Shown piece after piece: positions 8,721 through 19,400 of a stretch of DNA of 64,000 bases. Within the stretch, counting starts at the first letter, position 1; the number at the start of each line of letters is the position of its first letter. The translations under genes were made by a program, and so were the position numbers. The notes under the pieces are model-generated. The model saw nothing but the letters and a program-made list of their open reading frames with translations, made no database searches and had not been told where the DNA came from. Source of the DNA: JBEKTY01 sp049515555 (GTDB lineage: Bacteria; Planctomycetota; Planctomycetia; Pirellulales; Thermoguttaceae); NCBI GenBank assembly GCA_049515555.1, contig JBEKTY010000020.1, positions 5,785-69,784 of the forward strand, written 5' to 3'.

Positions 8721-9923
8721 CTAGGCCAGCCTCCCCGTCGCGTCCTTTCGTTTTGGCATCACTCGATTACAAATGGCTGTCAAGTGCTCTACCATTTCGG
8801 GATCAATGAATAACTCCGTGATGATTCCGAGTCTGGTGCAACAAGCAAAAATCACTTCTGCCAGCGTCTTCTCCCCGACGGCCGCAACAACAACACCAGG
8901 TGTCTCTTCGACTCTAGCCTTCGATGCACAGCGTTGGAAATCTTCCAGCTTGACCCCCAGCCAAAGTTCTCTCTTTTCAGCAAGGGCCTTTCTCTCCTTG
9001 TCCTTCAGGTCGGGCTTTTCGATGTACACGCCGGCAATGTCACCGAGGACGTGTTCCGACAGCCACGGCCTTTTCACGCCCAACGTCTTCAGGCACTCCT
9101 GGGTATAAAGTCCGAACCCATTCTCCTCGCCGACAGCAGCGGACTCCGCCCCGCCGACGCCAGTAATAATGCAATCGATGTCCTTTCGTGCATCACCTTC
9201 TCCGAAGATCGCACGGTAAGCGTCGGACCGCTCCACATAGCTTTTCAACACCTGCCTCTCTTCATCGGAGCGAAGGTCTCCTGGAATCACAGCCGGAACG
9301 CCTGCCAACGAGTACTTGTGACTACGCAGGCTTCGATTGAAAACGCGATCCAGCTCCGCACATAGGGCCGAAGGCGTCGTGTTCGCATTAAAGGCACCAA
9401 TGGGATCCCCGCAAGCCGGATAGAACTCGACCTTTCGTCTTGCCAATCCCGTTGGGAAGGTGGCCCGAATCTCCTCGACAACTCCCCCGAGCAGCCTTCC
9501 CCACGCAACCATGCAGTGGCGGCACTGAAGTATCAAGTCGCGTACATCAGTCGCGATCTGCCGCCCGAACGTCCTATTGCTAATGTCCAAGCCCCTAATC
9601 GAATTCGCCTTTCGCCCGCTGCCGTAAACACGAATCCGCCGCACGTGGGGAAGTCCTTTCGGCGTCGCCTCATGGATGCGACCGAGAAGCTCTGCACCTT
9701 CCTCGAACGCCTCAAGCACCCTGATCTGGTCTTTGTCCAGGCGGGTTCTATCCAACACCGTGCAGTCTCTGAGGATCCCGTCTCTCTTATAGTCTCTGAG
9801 CCATCGTGACACGTCATATCTCGATGCCCCCAGCAAAGCAGCAATACCTTCCTCTTTCATATTCCGAGTAGCGAGAAACGCTGCTTGGACTCTCTTCTCG
9901 TCGGTGCTTTGTCCCATCGTCAT
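8721..9923 (-). CDS. SorC/DeoR-type sugar-binding transcriptional regulator
   Basis: A ~400-residue regulator. The N-terminus has a helix-turn-helix (IAALLGASRYDVSRWLRDY). The remainder matches the SorC effector-binding fold: GLARRKVEFYPACGDPIG, NANTTPSALCAELDRVF, a loop ALDC-like segment replaced by DIDCIITGVGGAE, and a C-terminal GVVVAAVGEKTLAEVIFACC. SorC regulators bind a phosphorylated sugar and control adjacent metabolic genes, but no sugar operon lies nearby. It may instead control the divergently oriented excisionase-like gene at 10079 or the element's left-end genes. The ATG at 9917 (MGQSTDEK) has a better-spaced GGAG than the one at 9923. No membrane segment. Confidence 0.75.
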   Translation of the reverse strand: MTMGQSTDEKRVQAAFLATRNMKEEGIAALLGASRYDVSRWLRDYKRDGILRDCTVLDRTRLDKDQIRVLEAFEEGAELLGRIHEATPKGLPHVRRIRVYGSGRKANSIRGLDISNRTFGRQIATDVRDLILQCRHCMVAWGRLLGGVVEEIRATFPTGLARRKVEFYPACGDPIGAFNANTTPSALCAELDRVFNRSLRSHKYSLAGVPAVIPGDLRSDEERQVLKSYVERSDAYRAIFGEGDARKDIDCIITGVGGAESAAVGEENGFGLYTQECLKTLGVKRPWLSEHVLGDIAGVYIEKPDLKDKERKALAEKRELWLGVKLEDFQRCASKARVEETPGVVVAAVGEKTLAEVIFACCTRLGIITELFIDPEMVEHLTAICNRVMPKRKDATGRLA

Positions 9924-10078
9924 CTCCTAGCAGTCCAGCACGCATTTGCAAAAAAGGGGCACTGGAATGCAAACCGTTGATACTCGCTTAGCTCGATTAC
10001 CCTTGACTGTATGGTGATGAGCGAGCCACGAACGCCCGTGAGCCGACGTATCGCTGGACCCCGGCCTGAACGTGCCCC

Positions 10079-10315
10079 ATGGAACACCAGAACCGTTTGC
10101 TTCGAGTGGCCGACGTAGCTGAAATCCTGAATTGCTCCCCATCGGAGGTGTATGCACTGAAGGATCGTGGCGAGTTGCCTTACTGCCGGATCGGCGGGAT
10201 GGTGCGGTTCCTGCCGCAGGCAGTGGAGGAATTTATCGCGGGCTCGCTCGTCGAACGGGACAACAAGCCGCGTCGCCGAGCTACCATGCCCAATCTCAAA
10301 CATCTGCGACTTTGA
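10079..10315 (+). CDS. xis: Excisionase-like helix-turn-helix DNA-binding protein
   Basis: A 78-residue protein with the winged-helix layout of the excisionase/MerR-like HTH_17 family: LLRVADVAEILNCSPSEVYALK, then GELPYCRIGGMVRFLPQAVEEFIAG. The basic tail (RDNKPRRRA) could add DNA contacts. Location near the integrase, inside the left end, suggests it is the recombination directionality factor that promotes excision. The ribosome binding site is weak. It could alternatively be a general regulator, since the same fold appears again at 34371. Confidence 0.75.
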   Translation: MEHQNRLLRVADVAEILNCSPSEVYALKDRGELPYCRIGGMVRFLPQAVEEFIAGSLVERDNKPRRRATMPNLKHLRL

Positions 10316-10485
10316 ATACACCAAGGACTATTGGACTCAAACCATCGCGATTTGTCAAGCAGATGGAGATGAGATGATCGGCACGCATTGTCCATCGTTG
10401 ACTAACCTACACCCCGCCGGAGCGACTTGTCCTTGTCGGCCTTGTTGCGAACCGGCTATCCACGATTCGATCAGGAGCGATTCAC

Positions 10486-10767
10486 ATGCCAGACAAGAAA
10501 CCGACAACCAGCAAACCCGCCGCGATCCAGACGATCCGCGTCGGGAACGTGATTGCTGCAATATTCGAGAATAGCTCGCTCTCCGGCTACCGTTTCATGA
10601 GCTACACCCTGGAACGCTCGTTCTTGACGAGTTCAGGCAGGCAGAGCCGCGGTCTTGGGTTCTTTGCCGAGTCGCTAGAGGATCTGATCCAGGCCGCAAC
10701 CCAGGCTACCGCATGGATCCGCGATAAGCAAAGGGCCGATGCCGCCCGTGGCGACGATTCCCACTAG
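10486..10767 (+). CDS. Small element protein, member 1 of a four-copy family
   Basis: A 93-residue protein with an AGGAG site before the ATG. The core IRVGNVIAAIFENSS...YRFMSYTLERSF is a beta-sheet-like run, followed by a helix ending ATQATAWIRDKQ. The same order (Ile/Leu-basic-x-Gly-x-Val, aromatic strand, closing helix ending in WI) is found in the products at 11023, 26839 and 58741. No catalytic motif; size and charge would suit a nucleic-acid-binding or adaptor protein. Function unknown. Confidence 0.7.
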   Translation: MPDKKPTTSKPAAIQTIRVGNVIAAIFENSSLSGYRFMSYTLERSFLTSSGRQSRGLGFFAESLEDLIQAATQATAWIRDKQRADAARGDDSH

Positions 10768-11022
10768 GAACTTCCATGAACCTCTCCGCAATCGTCCGCC
10801 ACGCTGCCCGCGGCCCGCCGCACCAGTCGCCCATTCGCACGGCGACCAACACCCAGCAGGTCGCCCTCCGTGTCGGAAGGTCCTGCCAACCTCCCTTAAG
10901 CCATGGTCCACTGCGGCCAGGCAAATCAGCCACGGCACGTACCCGGAGCACGACATAGCGTAACACGTGGGCGTGCCACCTAACCATCAAATACTTAACC
11001 AAACTTCTACGGAGGAGTCGCA

Positions 11023-11244
11023 ATGCCGACCACCAGCAACATCTTCAGTAAGCAAATCGGTAACGTCCGCGTGGAGATTACCGAGGAGTCCACCTTGGGA
11101 AAGCTCTCCCACAAGATCGAGTTCACCTGCAAGCAGGATGACGGCAGTGAGAGCCACACCTTCAGGGGTGAGGGCGACCTTGCCCAGCTCAACACCGCTG
11201 CCTGGCGGGCTCAGGAGTGGCTCAACCGGCGGCAGGAGGCATGA
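11023..11244 (+). CDS. Small element protein, divergent member 2 of the family
   Basis: A 73-residue protein preceded by ACGGAGGAG. It opens with MPTTSNIFSKQIGNVRVEIT, continues with the strand KIEFTCKQDDGSE and ends with the helix LNTAAWRAQEWLNRR. It fits the shared layout of the 10486, 26839 and 58741 proteins but is the most divergent. A strong hairpin follows at 11287. Function unknown. Confidence 0.65.
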   Translation: MPTTSNIFSKQIGNVRVEITEESTLGKLSHKIEFTCKQDDGSESHTFRGEGDLAQLNTAAWRAQEWLNRRQEA

Positions 11245-11286
11245 GCAAATGGACGCTGCTCTGTAACGCAGCGTCCGACTAACCCA

Positions 11287-11320
11287 GGCTCGACTCGGGG
11301 CTTTTGCCCCGAGTCGAGCC
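11287..11320 (+). terminator. Perfect 14-bp hairpin, possible terminator or attenuator
   Basis: ggctcgactcgggg and ccccgagtcgagcc pair perfectly around the loop cttttg, between the genes at 11023 and 11377. There is no T-run, so it could be a factor-independent stop of reduced efficiency or an mRNA-stabilising stem. Confidence 0.5.
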
Positions 11321-11376
11321 ACTTCCACTTCACCGCCAGCCCTAACACCAACCCGTTTCAAGAAAGGTTCCCAATC

Positions 11377-11793
11377 ATGAGCAATCAGAACCCCATCGAC
11401 CAGTCGCCCGAAAATGCCGTGGATTTAACAGCCTTCGACGCCAACTACGCCGCGGCCGAGGTTACCACCAGCAACCAGGTTCCCGATGGCAAGTACCGCG
11501 TCAGCGTCGCGAAGGTCCGGCTGAGTCATAGTCCCAACGGCACCTCCCTTCTAACCTGGGATCTTCGTATCGTGGCCGGCCAGTTCGCCGGCCGGCACGT
11601 TTTCAAGAGGATGGCGATCACCGACAAGTCCCTGCCCCACATCAAGCACGACTTGCTGCTGGTGGGCCTGGACCTTGGTAGCAAGTTCAGCAGCCTGGCG
11701 GATCACCTGGAGTCGCTTGCTGGCAAGACATTGTCCGTTACCAAGCGGACGACGAAGGACCTCCACTTTCAGAACGTCTATTTCAACAAGTAA
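11377..11793 (+). CDS. DUF669-like protein, putative single-strand DNA-binding
   Basis: A 138-residue protein with an AGAAAGG site before the ATG. VPDGKYRVSVAKVRLSHSPNG, LLTWDLRIVAGQFAGRHVFKRM and LESLAGKTLSVTKRTTKDLHFQNVYF follow the pattern of DUF669 proteins. In phages these lie near recombination and replication genes and are thought to bind single-stranded DNA. Here it lies just before the oriT candidate and relaxosome genes, which would suit a role in conjugative DNA processing or replication. The role is inference. Confidence 0.65.
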   Translation: MSNQNPIDQSPENAVDLTAFDANYAAAEVTTSNQVPDGKYRVSVAKVRLSHSPNGTSLLTWDLRIVAGQFAGRHVFKRMAITDKSLPHIKHDLLLVGLDLGSKFSSLADHLESLAGKTLSVTKRTTKDLHFQNVYFNK

Positions 11794-11840
11794 CGCTTGC
11801 CATGCACCCGGCTAAGGCCGTTCATTCTCGCAAGTTCTCT

Positions 11841-11951
11841 AAGGGGCCGGGAGCCGTCGCGGCACCTCTCCGCCCGCGGTCTCCCCGCGACGTTTTCGTC
11901 GTGCGGCTGTCCAGCCTTCGGTCATCGTGACCGCTCCGCTCCCGGCCCCTT
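11841..11951. ncRNA. Candidate four-way-junction structured element
   Basis: A 14-bp perfect outer stem (aaggggccgggagc with gctcccggcccctt) encloses three hairpins: gtcgcgg/ccgcgac at 11856-11891, ggct/agcc at 11105+800 (11905-11916) and cggtca/tgaccg at 11919-11933. The arrangement resembles a cloverleaf with no open reading frame across it. It could be a non-coding RNA, an mRNA 3' structure of the DUF669-like gene, or a DNA structure near oriT. Confidence 0.45.
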
Positions 11952-12022
11952 AATCCCATGCCGACAAATCCCATGACTACAGCAGAACCGAGGACCGCAC
12001 ACGTTACGCAGCGTTGCTGCTA

Positions 12023-12165
12023 CGCCGGCTGCGCCGGCGGGAGCGGCCGTCCGGCCGCAGGAAATAGAGAAGCGGCAACAGGTTGCCGTTGTCGGCAAAT
12101 TGTCGGCAGCGGGCGAGCGAAAATGCGGAAGTCCCCTGGAAATTCCGGAGTAGACGCACGTCTAC
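12023..12165. other. Cluster of four 7-bp-arm palindromes, oriT candidate
   Basis: Four perfect palindromes with seven-base arms lie in 143 bp upstream of the mobilization genes: cgccggc-tgc-gccggcg (12023), gcggccg-tc-cggccgc (12043), cggcaac-ag-gttgccg (12073) and gtagacg-ca-cgtctac (12150). Conjugative origins of the R388/TrwC type are non-coding, rich in inverted repeats and located beside accessory and relaxase genes, as here. The nick site cannot be placed from sequence alone. Confidence 0.5.
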
Positions 12166-12230
12166 AAACAACGTGACAACCCAATACCCCCACCATTTTG
12201 CTATCACTCATCACTACGAAAGGTTGTGCC

Positions 12231-12620
12231 ATGGTTACCAACCGATTCCGCGAAACACCCGACCGGGTGGAGTTTCGCTGGCGACAGCATGAGGATGAAT
12301 TCGCTCGACTCCTGGCTAACGCGGCCCGCGAAGCCGGGTTGTCCCAGAGCGATTACGCCCGTGAACTCGTAAAGAAGGCCCTTACCGCTCCCGACGAACT
12401 CCGGCACGCCGTCGAGTCTCTCCAGCAGGAAGTTGCCCAAGTCCTTTTCCAACTCCGCGTGCTATCCGCCATCAAGGAGGGCGTGAGGACGGTCCACGAG
12501 AACATCTATGAGTTCCGCGACGACTTGGCGACCAGCGTCTTGAAGCTTCTCACTGACGCCGGTCACCTCGATGCTAAGGCCGCGGAAAAGTGGGCGACCA
12601 AGACCTTTAATCCCGAGTAG
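12231..12620 (+). CDS. Putative mobilization accessory protein
   Basis: A 129-residue protein whose ATG at 12231 follows GAAAGG; a longer upstream frame is unlikely. The first ~45 residues (VEFRWRQHEDEFARLLANAAREAGLSQSDYARELVKKAL) look like a ribbon-helix-helix unit: a short strand, a helix, SQSDYARE turn and second helix. This layout is typical of relaxosome accessory and MobC-type proteins. The second half is a coiled-coil-like helix (LRHAVESLQQEVAQVLFQLRVL). It lies directly upstream of the relaxase genes and downstream of the palindromes, so binding to oriT is a reasonable inference. Part of its 3' end is repeated at about 12993-13066. Confidence 0.65.
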   Translation: MVTNRFRETPDRVEFRWRQHEDEFARLLANAAREAGLSQSDYARELVKKALTAPDELRHAVESLQQEVAQVLFQLRVLSAIKEGVRTVHENIYEFRDDLATSVLKLLTDAGHLDAKAAEKWATKTFNPE

Positions 12621-13413
12621 ACCCCAAGGTGACGTTATGCTCTTCATTCCTCCTATGCCGCCCGGCAGCGACGACTATCTGTCTTCCGTGGACTACTATT
12701 TCGACACGAAAGGCCGTAAGAGAAATCGGGCCGCTGGCGACAAACTCTCCCGCGATGGTTCCCCAGGCCACGCTCCCGACACCGAAAGTTTGGCATCGGG
12801 TAACGCCCAGACCTCTCTGGAGGACACTCCGAGTGAGCCGCCGGGGTTGTGGGTAGGGACTGGGGCTGCCTTCTTGGGACTTGCGGAAGACAACCAACAG
12901 AAGCACTATCGCCGCATCTTACAAGGCTTTCATCCCATTACGGGAGAGCGTCTTGAGTAGTCCGCCCCCAACTTTGCGAATAGCACGTTGAGGCTTCACT
13001 CTGACGCCACCCGCCTCGATGCCAAGGCCGCGGAGAAGTAGGTAACAAGGACCTTTGGCCCTGAGTAGCCCGCCGAGGCGTCGTCATGTTCACCATCGTT
13101 CCCATGGAGTCCGGCGGCGAAGACTATCTGCCTTCCCAGGACTACTATTTCGGCAAGAGACGCCGCAAAAGGAAGCGAGTAGTCACCGGCGGACCTACTG
13201 AGGACGATTCCCCCGACATTGATGGTGATCCCGAAGGCCAGGCGTTCGGCGACGTGCCGCCCTATTCCGAGAGCGTTCCCGGGGAGCCGCCGGGATTGTG
13301 GATGGGAGCCGGGGCGGCCTCCCTCGGTCTTTCCGGCGAAATTCACGAGGAGGAATATCGCCGCATCTATCGCGGCTTCCATCCATTCACTGGTGAACCT
13401 CTTGTCCGAAAAG
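12545..13413 (+). repeat. Tandem duplication of ~448 bp
   Basis: About 12545-12960 is repeated at about 12993-13413. Each unit holds the 3' tail of the accessory gene (LDAKAAEK) followed by the 5' end of a relaxase gene with the DYYF motif. The two copies have diverged at many positions, so the event is not recent. The second copy of the accessory tail is cut by a stop codon. Confidence 0.75.
12637..12960 (+). pseudogene. Truncated duplicate of the relaxase N-terminus
   Basis: A 107-residue product starting at the ATG at 12637 (MLFIPPMPPGSDDYL). It matches residues 1-105 of the large relaxase: the tyrosine block DDYLSSVDYYFDTKGRKR, then EPPGLWVGTGAAFLGLAEDN, and RRILQGFHPITGERLE, where it stops. 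The three-histidine metal site and helicase are absent, so it cannot be a relaxase by itself. It is either a decayed copy from the tandem duplication or a retained small protein providing an extra catalytic tyrosine module. The frame is intact and preceded by AAGGTGAC. Confidence 0.7.
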
Positions 13414-16400
13414 CCGGTGACCCCAATAGACGGCCGGGCTTTGAAGGTTGTCTAAGTGCGTTCAAGGACTTCAGTATCCTAACTTTCGCGGTTCCCAACG
13501 AATGGCGAGACGAATTCCTGGCAGCTTTTCGGGAAGTTGCTGAAGCCGTCATCAAGATGATCGAGGAACGCTTTGCCTTCTCCCGGGTCACGGGGACGGA
13601 CGGGAAAACAAAGTACGTTCGTGGGAAGCTCGTTGTCGGGGCGTGGCAACATTCCTCATCCCGCCGTCTCGACGAAGACGTACACATCCATCTCCAGTTG
13701 TTCGGCCTTCTTCTAATGAAAGATGGGCGGTGGGGAAGCCTTGAGCCACTCAGTATATTCCGCAATCAGAAGCTGATAACGGCTTGGGGTCAAAGTAAGC
13801 TCATCTCCCTTTTGGCAGAGCGGTTCGGCCTTGTCGTCGAACGCGATGGTGCGACCTTGCGTATCCGTGGGTTTCCCCCGGACCTCGTCAAGCAGAAGTC
13901 GAAACGCCGCCAGCAGATCCTCGATTGGCTGGAAGAGCACAAGACGTGGCTGGCCGAGCACGAGCTATCCGGCGGCAAGGCGGCCGCCCTAGCCTGCAAG
14001 GAGACTCGGCCGCGGAAGGATGCCCTGATTTCCTGGGCCGAGCTTATCGAGCGATGGCGGGCCGAGAACGCCGCTGCGGGATTAGTTGACGCCTACGTCA
14101 TGAACTTGCTCCGTAACGCCCCACGTAGGCCCTCGCCCGTCGCCCAAGATGCATCCGAAGCTCCATCTGAGACCTCACAGGCTGCTAAGGCCCCCACTCG
14201 TGCCGCTGTCTCGGATACCAGCACTTCCGACCCTGCCCACGAACGACAAGAAGACGACTTGGAGGCCCTGCAAAACCCTCTTAGCTCGAAGTGGCAGACG
14301 CTTCTTGCAGACCGCCGACACCAGCCCCAACTCGACGAGTCAGACCAGACCACTCCGCCGACCACTGCCGATTCGACGCCTCTGCAATCGGCCAGTCTGC
14401 CTCAGCCATTCGCAAAGTATTCGTCGCTTGCCGGCAATAATCCCCAACCAGACGGCCCGCACATCGACTCGGATCACTTGGGCGACCAAACACAACCGGA
14501 TGGCTCGCAATACGGTCCACCTGTTCCGTTCATTCCCGTCGCCAAACGCCCGGGCCGGCTTCGTGCCCCTTCGCGGAGGCTCATCCGCAAAGTGATTCAG
14601 CAGGCTACTCACCAGAGGAACCACTTTTCCGAATACGAACTTGTCCTCTACACGCTCTACCGATTCGCGGAACGGGCCCTCGACCCGGCACCGGTCTTCG
14701 ACGAGGTTGCCAGCTACATCCAGACGAACCCGAACATCGTCCCCTTGGGCGTCGTCGACGGCTGGCATCATTATACGACCAAGCAGATTCTCAAAGACGA
14801 AAGACGCCTGTTGGCCGCTGTGGAGCGGCTGTCGAAGCGGCCGGGCCGCAGAGTCCCAGAGAAGAGATTGAAGAGGATATTGAGAAGATACGCCGGCCTG
14901 ACCCAGGAGCAAGTCGCTTTCATTCGCCACTTGGCCCAATCCAATAGTGCCCTTCGGATCGGCCTGGGCTACGCCGGCACCGGCAAGAGCACTGCCCAAA
15001 GGGCGGTCGCTGACGCATCGGGATGCCGACGCCCCTCTCGCGAACGCCCGGGCCGAAAACGCACCATTCTGGGAACGGTGCTCAAGATCCTGCTGAACCT
15101 GTTCACGTGGCGAAAAGGTCGCATATTCGGCGTGGCACCCACCGGGATAGCCGCGGAACTACTCGCCAAGGCAACCGGCATCGAATGCCAGACCCTGACC
15201 AAGTTCCTTGGCGATTACCGCTTGCCGCTTTCCGCCAGGATTCTACACGACGCCCGGCAGTTCTGGCGGGCCTTCCGCGGGCGACCCACGTGGCCGTTCC
15301 GCCAGCCGCGTCCAACGAGACTCACCAAATACGATGTCGTGCTCGTGGACGAAGCGGGACTGGCCGGGACGCCCTTGATGCGGAAACTGGTGGAGTTGGT
15401 CGAGCGTGCGGGTGCTACCCTCTTGCTCGTCGGCGACCCTCGCCAATATCCGGCCGTAATGGGCACTCCGCCCCTCCAATCGCTCGCCCGACGCTACGGT
15501 GCCCCCGTCCTTAAGAACATTCGCCGGCAGAAGAAGAACTGGGCCCGCGAGGCCGCACGCTGCCTTGCCGAAGGTCAAGTCGGCCGCGCCCTGGCCCTCT
15601 TCAATGAACGCAATCTGATTACCGTCCGCGACAACCTCGACCACCTTGTTCGCCAAGCCTGCCTCGACTGGGTTGAGGAAGGACTCTTCACGCCGCATCG
15701 GGCTCTAATCCTAGCGATCCGCAACGACGTGGCACATGCGGCGAATACGCTCGCTCAAAAACATCGCCTTGAGGCCGGCTGCATTCGCCCGTCACCTTCC
15801 ACCCGAATTACAGACGAGCAAGATGACGCGGTATATGAGTCCCGCGTCTATCGGGGCGACCGCGTCGTCTTCACCCACAATTCCAACGAATACGGAGTGA
15901 AGAACGGCTCTTTGGGCACCGTGTTCAACATTAACATCTTCACGGGCGAGATCGCCGTGATGCTCGACAACAAGAAAAAGAAAAAATACGTGAAGGTCAA
16001 CGTGAACAAGTTCCCCCACGTCCGCCTAGCCTATGCGTTGACCAGCTTCCGAAGCCAGTCCACGGAGGGTGCAAAAATCTTTGCCATAGCGGTAGGCGGA
16101 ACGAACAGCCTGACGCTGCCGGCTGGATACGTCATGGGCACCCGGGCTATCGAGCAGACGCGGTGGTACACGACCAGTTTCCTATTCAATCCCTCCCTGG
16201 AGAGCATCACACAGTCTCGGCTGGCGAAGCGAATGTCCCGCCGGCCCGACCTACGGCTCGCAACGGAGCTACTCGAAAACGCCCCCTTGGAGCTTCGTCC
16301 CCAAGAACTCCGCATCCGCAAGACTCCTGGCCAACGGCCCAAAGAGGAACCGGCCATGATCGTCGAAAGCACTGCTCCGCCAAATAACTCGCAACCCCAC

Positions 16401-19400
16401 AAAGCCGCCGAGCAAGAGCGGCCGAAGGAGAAACCCATTATGAACGTCCAGGGAATGCCATCCAATTTCTGGCTGGTCACCAGGCCATCGCCCCGCTCCA
16501 ACCTGGCCCAGATTTGCTCCCCGTGCAATTTCACGGAGTTTCTTTTGCGTTGCCGGATCAAAGGCGGCGTGCGGCGGGAGGATATTTTCGGCATCTACGC
16601 TCAAAAGGACGAGGCCGTCGCCGCGGCGACCATTCTCCTGGACGCAATGCCCCAAACCGCCCCGGTCCAGCCTGCCACCCAGGACCACCCGGCCATCAAG
16701 TACTCGGGGATGCCGTCCATATTCTGGCTCGTGACCACACCAACCTCCAACTCGGAATTGGCCGATATTTGCTCCGAATGGGATTTCGACGAGTTGGCCC
16801 TTCACGTTCTCTTCTCCGGGCTCAGTCCGAAACAAGTCGTCGGCGTGTACGCCGACGCGAACACGGCCATCGCCACGGCCTCCAGACTCTTGCATGCCGT
16901 GCGTCCGCACCCCAACGCTGCCGCCCAAAACCACCTCTTGCAGCTCAACACTCCCTTCTGGATGGTTACCAGGCCCACATCTTGCTCTGAGTTCAATGAT
17001 ATTTGCTCTCGGTGCGACTTCAGGAAGTTGGCCCTTCAGATATTGGGCGGCCTGCGTCCGGAAGAAATCGTCGGTGTTTACGCCGACAAACACGCCGCCA
17101 TCGCCTCCGCCTGCAAACTGCTGGAAGCCGGCTGCCAATCGCTGCCCACCGATGCTCCACCCAGCCCTTCCCCCGCCCCCGTAGACGTCGTCGGGCTGCC
17201 GTCAAGTTTTTGGACGGTGACCATGCCCACACTCGACTCAAATGTACTCGGCGTTTGCAGCAAGAACACGTTCCGCCGGTTCGCGTCTCAAGTTCTAGGC
17301 GGCTTGCAACCCGAAGCAATTGTCGGAGTGTACGCCGAAAGACGGGCTGCCGTCGCCACCGCGACGAAACTCCTCAATGTCATACGTGAAATCCACGGTG
17401 TCGCGACCGCCGCCAGCACTCCCTCCGATCTCCTGCAAACCGTAGAGCAATCAGCCGCTGATCTGCCGGCCGACCAGCAACCCCCAGACGACAAACGAGA
17501 CATAAAGTGGAGACTCCTTCACAAGACTCCACGCCGCCCAAGCGAAGACCACTGCATGTTTCCGTTCCTTCCCCCCGCAACTGACGGAACACTCGTGTCC
17601 ACGCCCCGAGGTTCCTATCGGCGAATCTCTGGCAAGGTGGTATTCATGGAACCTTTTCATTCCAGAGATAGAATCCCGCCAGACACGTCCGGAATGCAGG
17701 TCGTCGGACTCCCCTCGCGTTTCTGGATTGTAAAAAGGCCAACGCCGACATCGCGTGTTGAGGATATTTATGCCGAGTGCAGCTTCACCCAATTCGCCCC
17801 CATGCTTAAGGCCGACTTTCCCTTCAAGGATGTTGCCGGTTTCTACGCCTGGGAATACGAGGCCCGCAACCGAGCCCAGGCCCTCGTCCAAGCCCTACAC
17901 TCGCCCCGAGCCAAGATCCGGCAGCTTCTTCGACATTTTTTTTCCTTTCCGGTGGAAATTGCAGGATTGCCCCTGCAATTCTGGCTCGTGATGAAGCCGA
18001 CCCCTACTTCAGATGTGGACGATGTCCGCATCAAATGCAGTTTCAAGCGGCTCGCCCGCATGATCAAGAAAGGTTTTCCTATCGACAATGCTGTCGGTAT
18101 TTACGCGGACAAACGGGCCGCTTTCATCGCCGCGCGGCGTCGCATCAGATTCCTCCGCCAGTGGTACGCAACGAACATCTCGCCCCCCCTTTTCGACCCG
18201 AATACGTCCACGCGGATCGTCGGCATCCCATCGCGTTTTTGGATGGTGAAAACGCCGACGCCGACCTCCGGTGTGAAGGATATCTGCGTCGAGTGCAGCA
18301 TCCCGCAACTGGCCCACATGTTCAAGCGTGGTTTACGCATCAAGGAGATTGCCGGCTTCTATGCCGAGAAAAACCACGCCATCGACGATGCCAACTCGCT
18401 GCTGAAAGCGATCGAACAGCCCGACGCGGCCGGCCTTCCGCCTGCCCGGTTCGATGCATACCCCATCAAGTCTGTCGGCATGCCATCGCGTTTCTGGCTG
18501 GTAAAGAGGCCCACGCCTTCTTCCCATCCGGACGAAATCTGCGTCCGGGGCAGCCTTCCGCGGGTCGCCCGCATGATCAAGCAAGGTTTCTCAATCACCG
18601 ACCTAGCCGCCATTTGCGTCGACGAGGACTTCGCCCGCCAACACGCCCGCGTTCTCGTCGAAACGATGTCCTTCCCGGCCGCGACCAATGCCGATTCCCC
18701 GGCGGAAGTCGTCGGCATGCCTTCCCGCTTTTGGGTCGTGAAGAAACCGACGCCGCATGCACGAGCGGACGACCTCTACTTCCAGTGCAGTTTCATGCAG
18801 CTCAGCCGCCTCTTCAAGGAGAGCCTGTCTATCGAGGACATTTCCGGTTTCTACACCGAGTGGGACGACGCCATCGACGACGCCAACGCACTCGTGGAAG
18901 CCATGTCCCGCCCCGAAACCGTCAACAATCCGTCCCCACAAGGCAATGCCAAAGCCCCTATCGTCCTCATTGGCCTGCCCTGGCGTTTCTGGCTCGTGAA
19001 GACGCCAACGCCCTCTTCACGGGCAGAAGATATCTGTATCAAGTGCAGTCCCAAGCGACTGGCCACTATGCTCAAGAGTGGTTTGCCCTTTGAGGAGATT
19101 GTCGGTTTCTACGCCCGGCAAGACGACGCCATGAAGCGTGCCCAGGAGATCGTCGGTTCCCTGCCTCCCCCCGACCCGTCGCGGCCTCCCCGCACTCCCC
19201 AACTTACCCTACTCCCTGGCTCACGGAGTTCCATAGCCGCTCCCAAGCCGCCGATCCCCAAACCTGGTCCGCTTGCGAACGCTTCCCCCCAGCAACCCCC
19301 TCCCCAACCATCTTCTCCGCAACCAGTCGCCTATTCCCCGCCAGCCACAGACCCTCCCGTCCCTTTGTCCGAACCGGCTCAGCCGATCGCCGCTGCTGCC

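Noticed and set aside
16452..19160. CRISPR-like array
   Set aside because: The periodicity (~230-260 bp) is in an open protein frame with divergent DNA, so it is a protein repeat. No CRISPR array was seen anywhere in the window.
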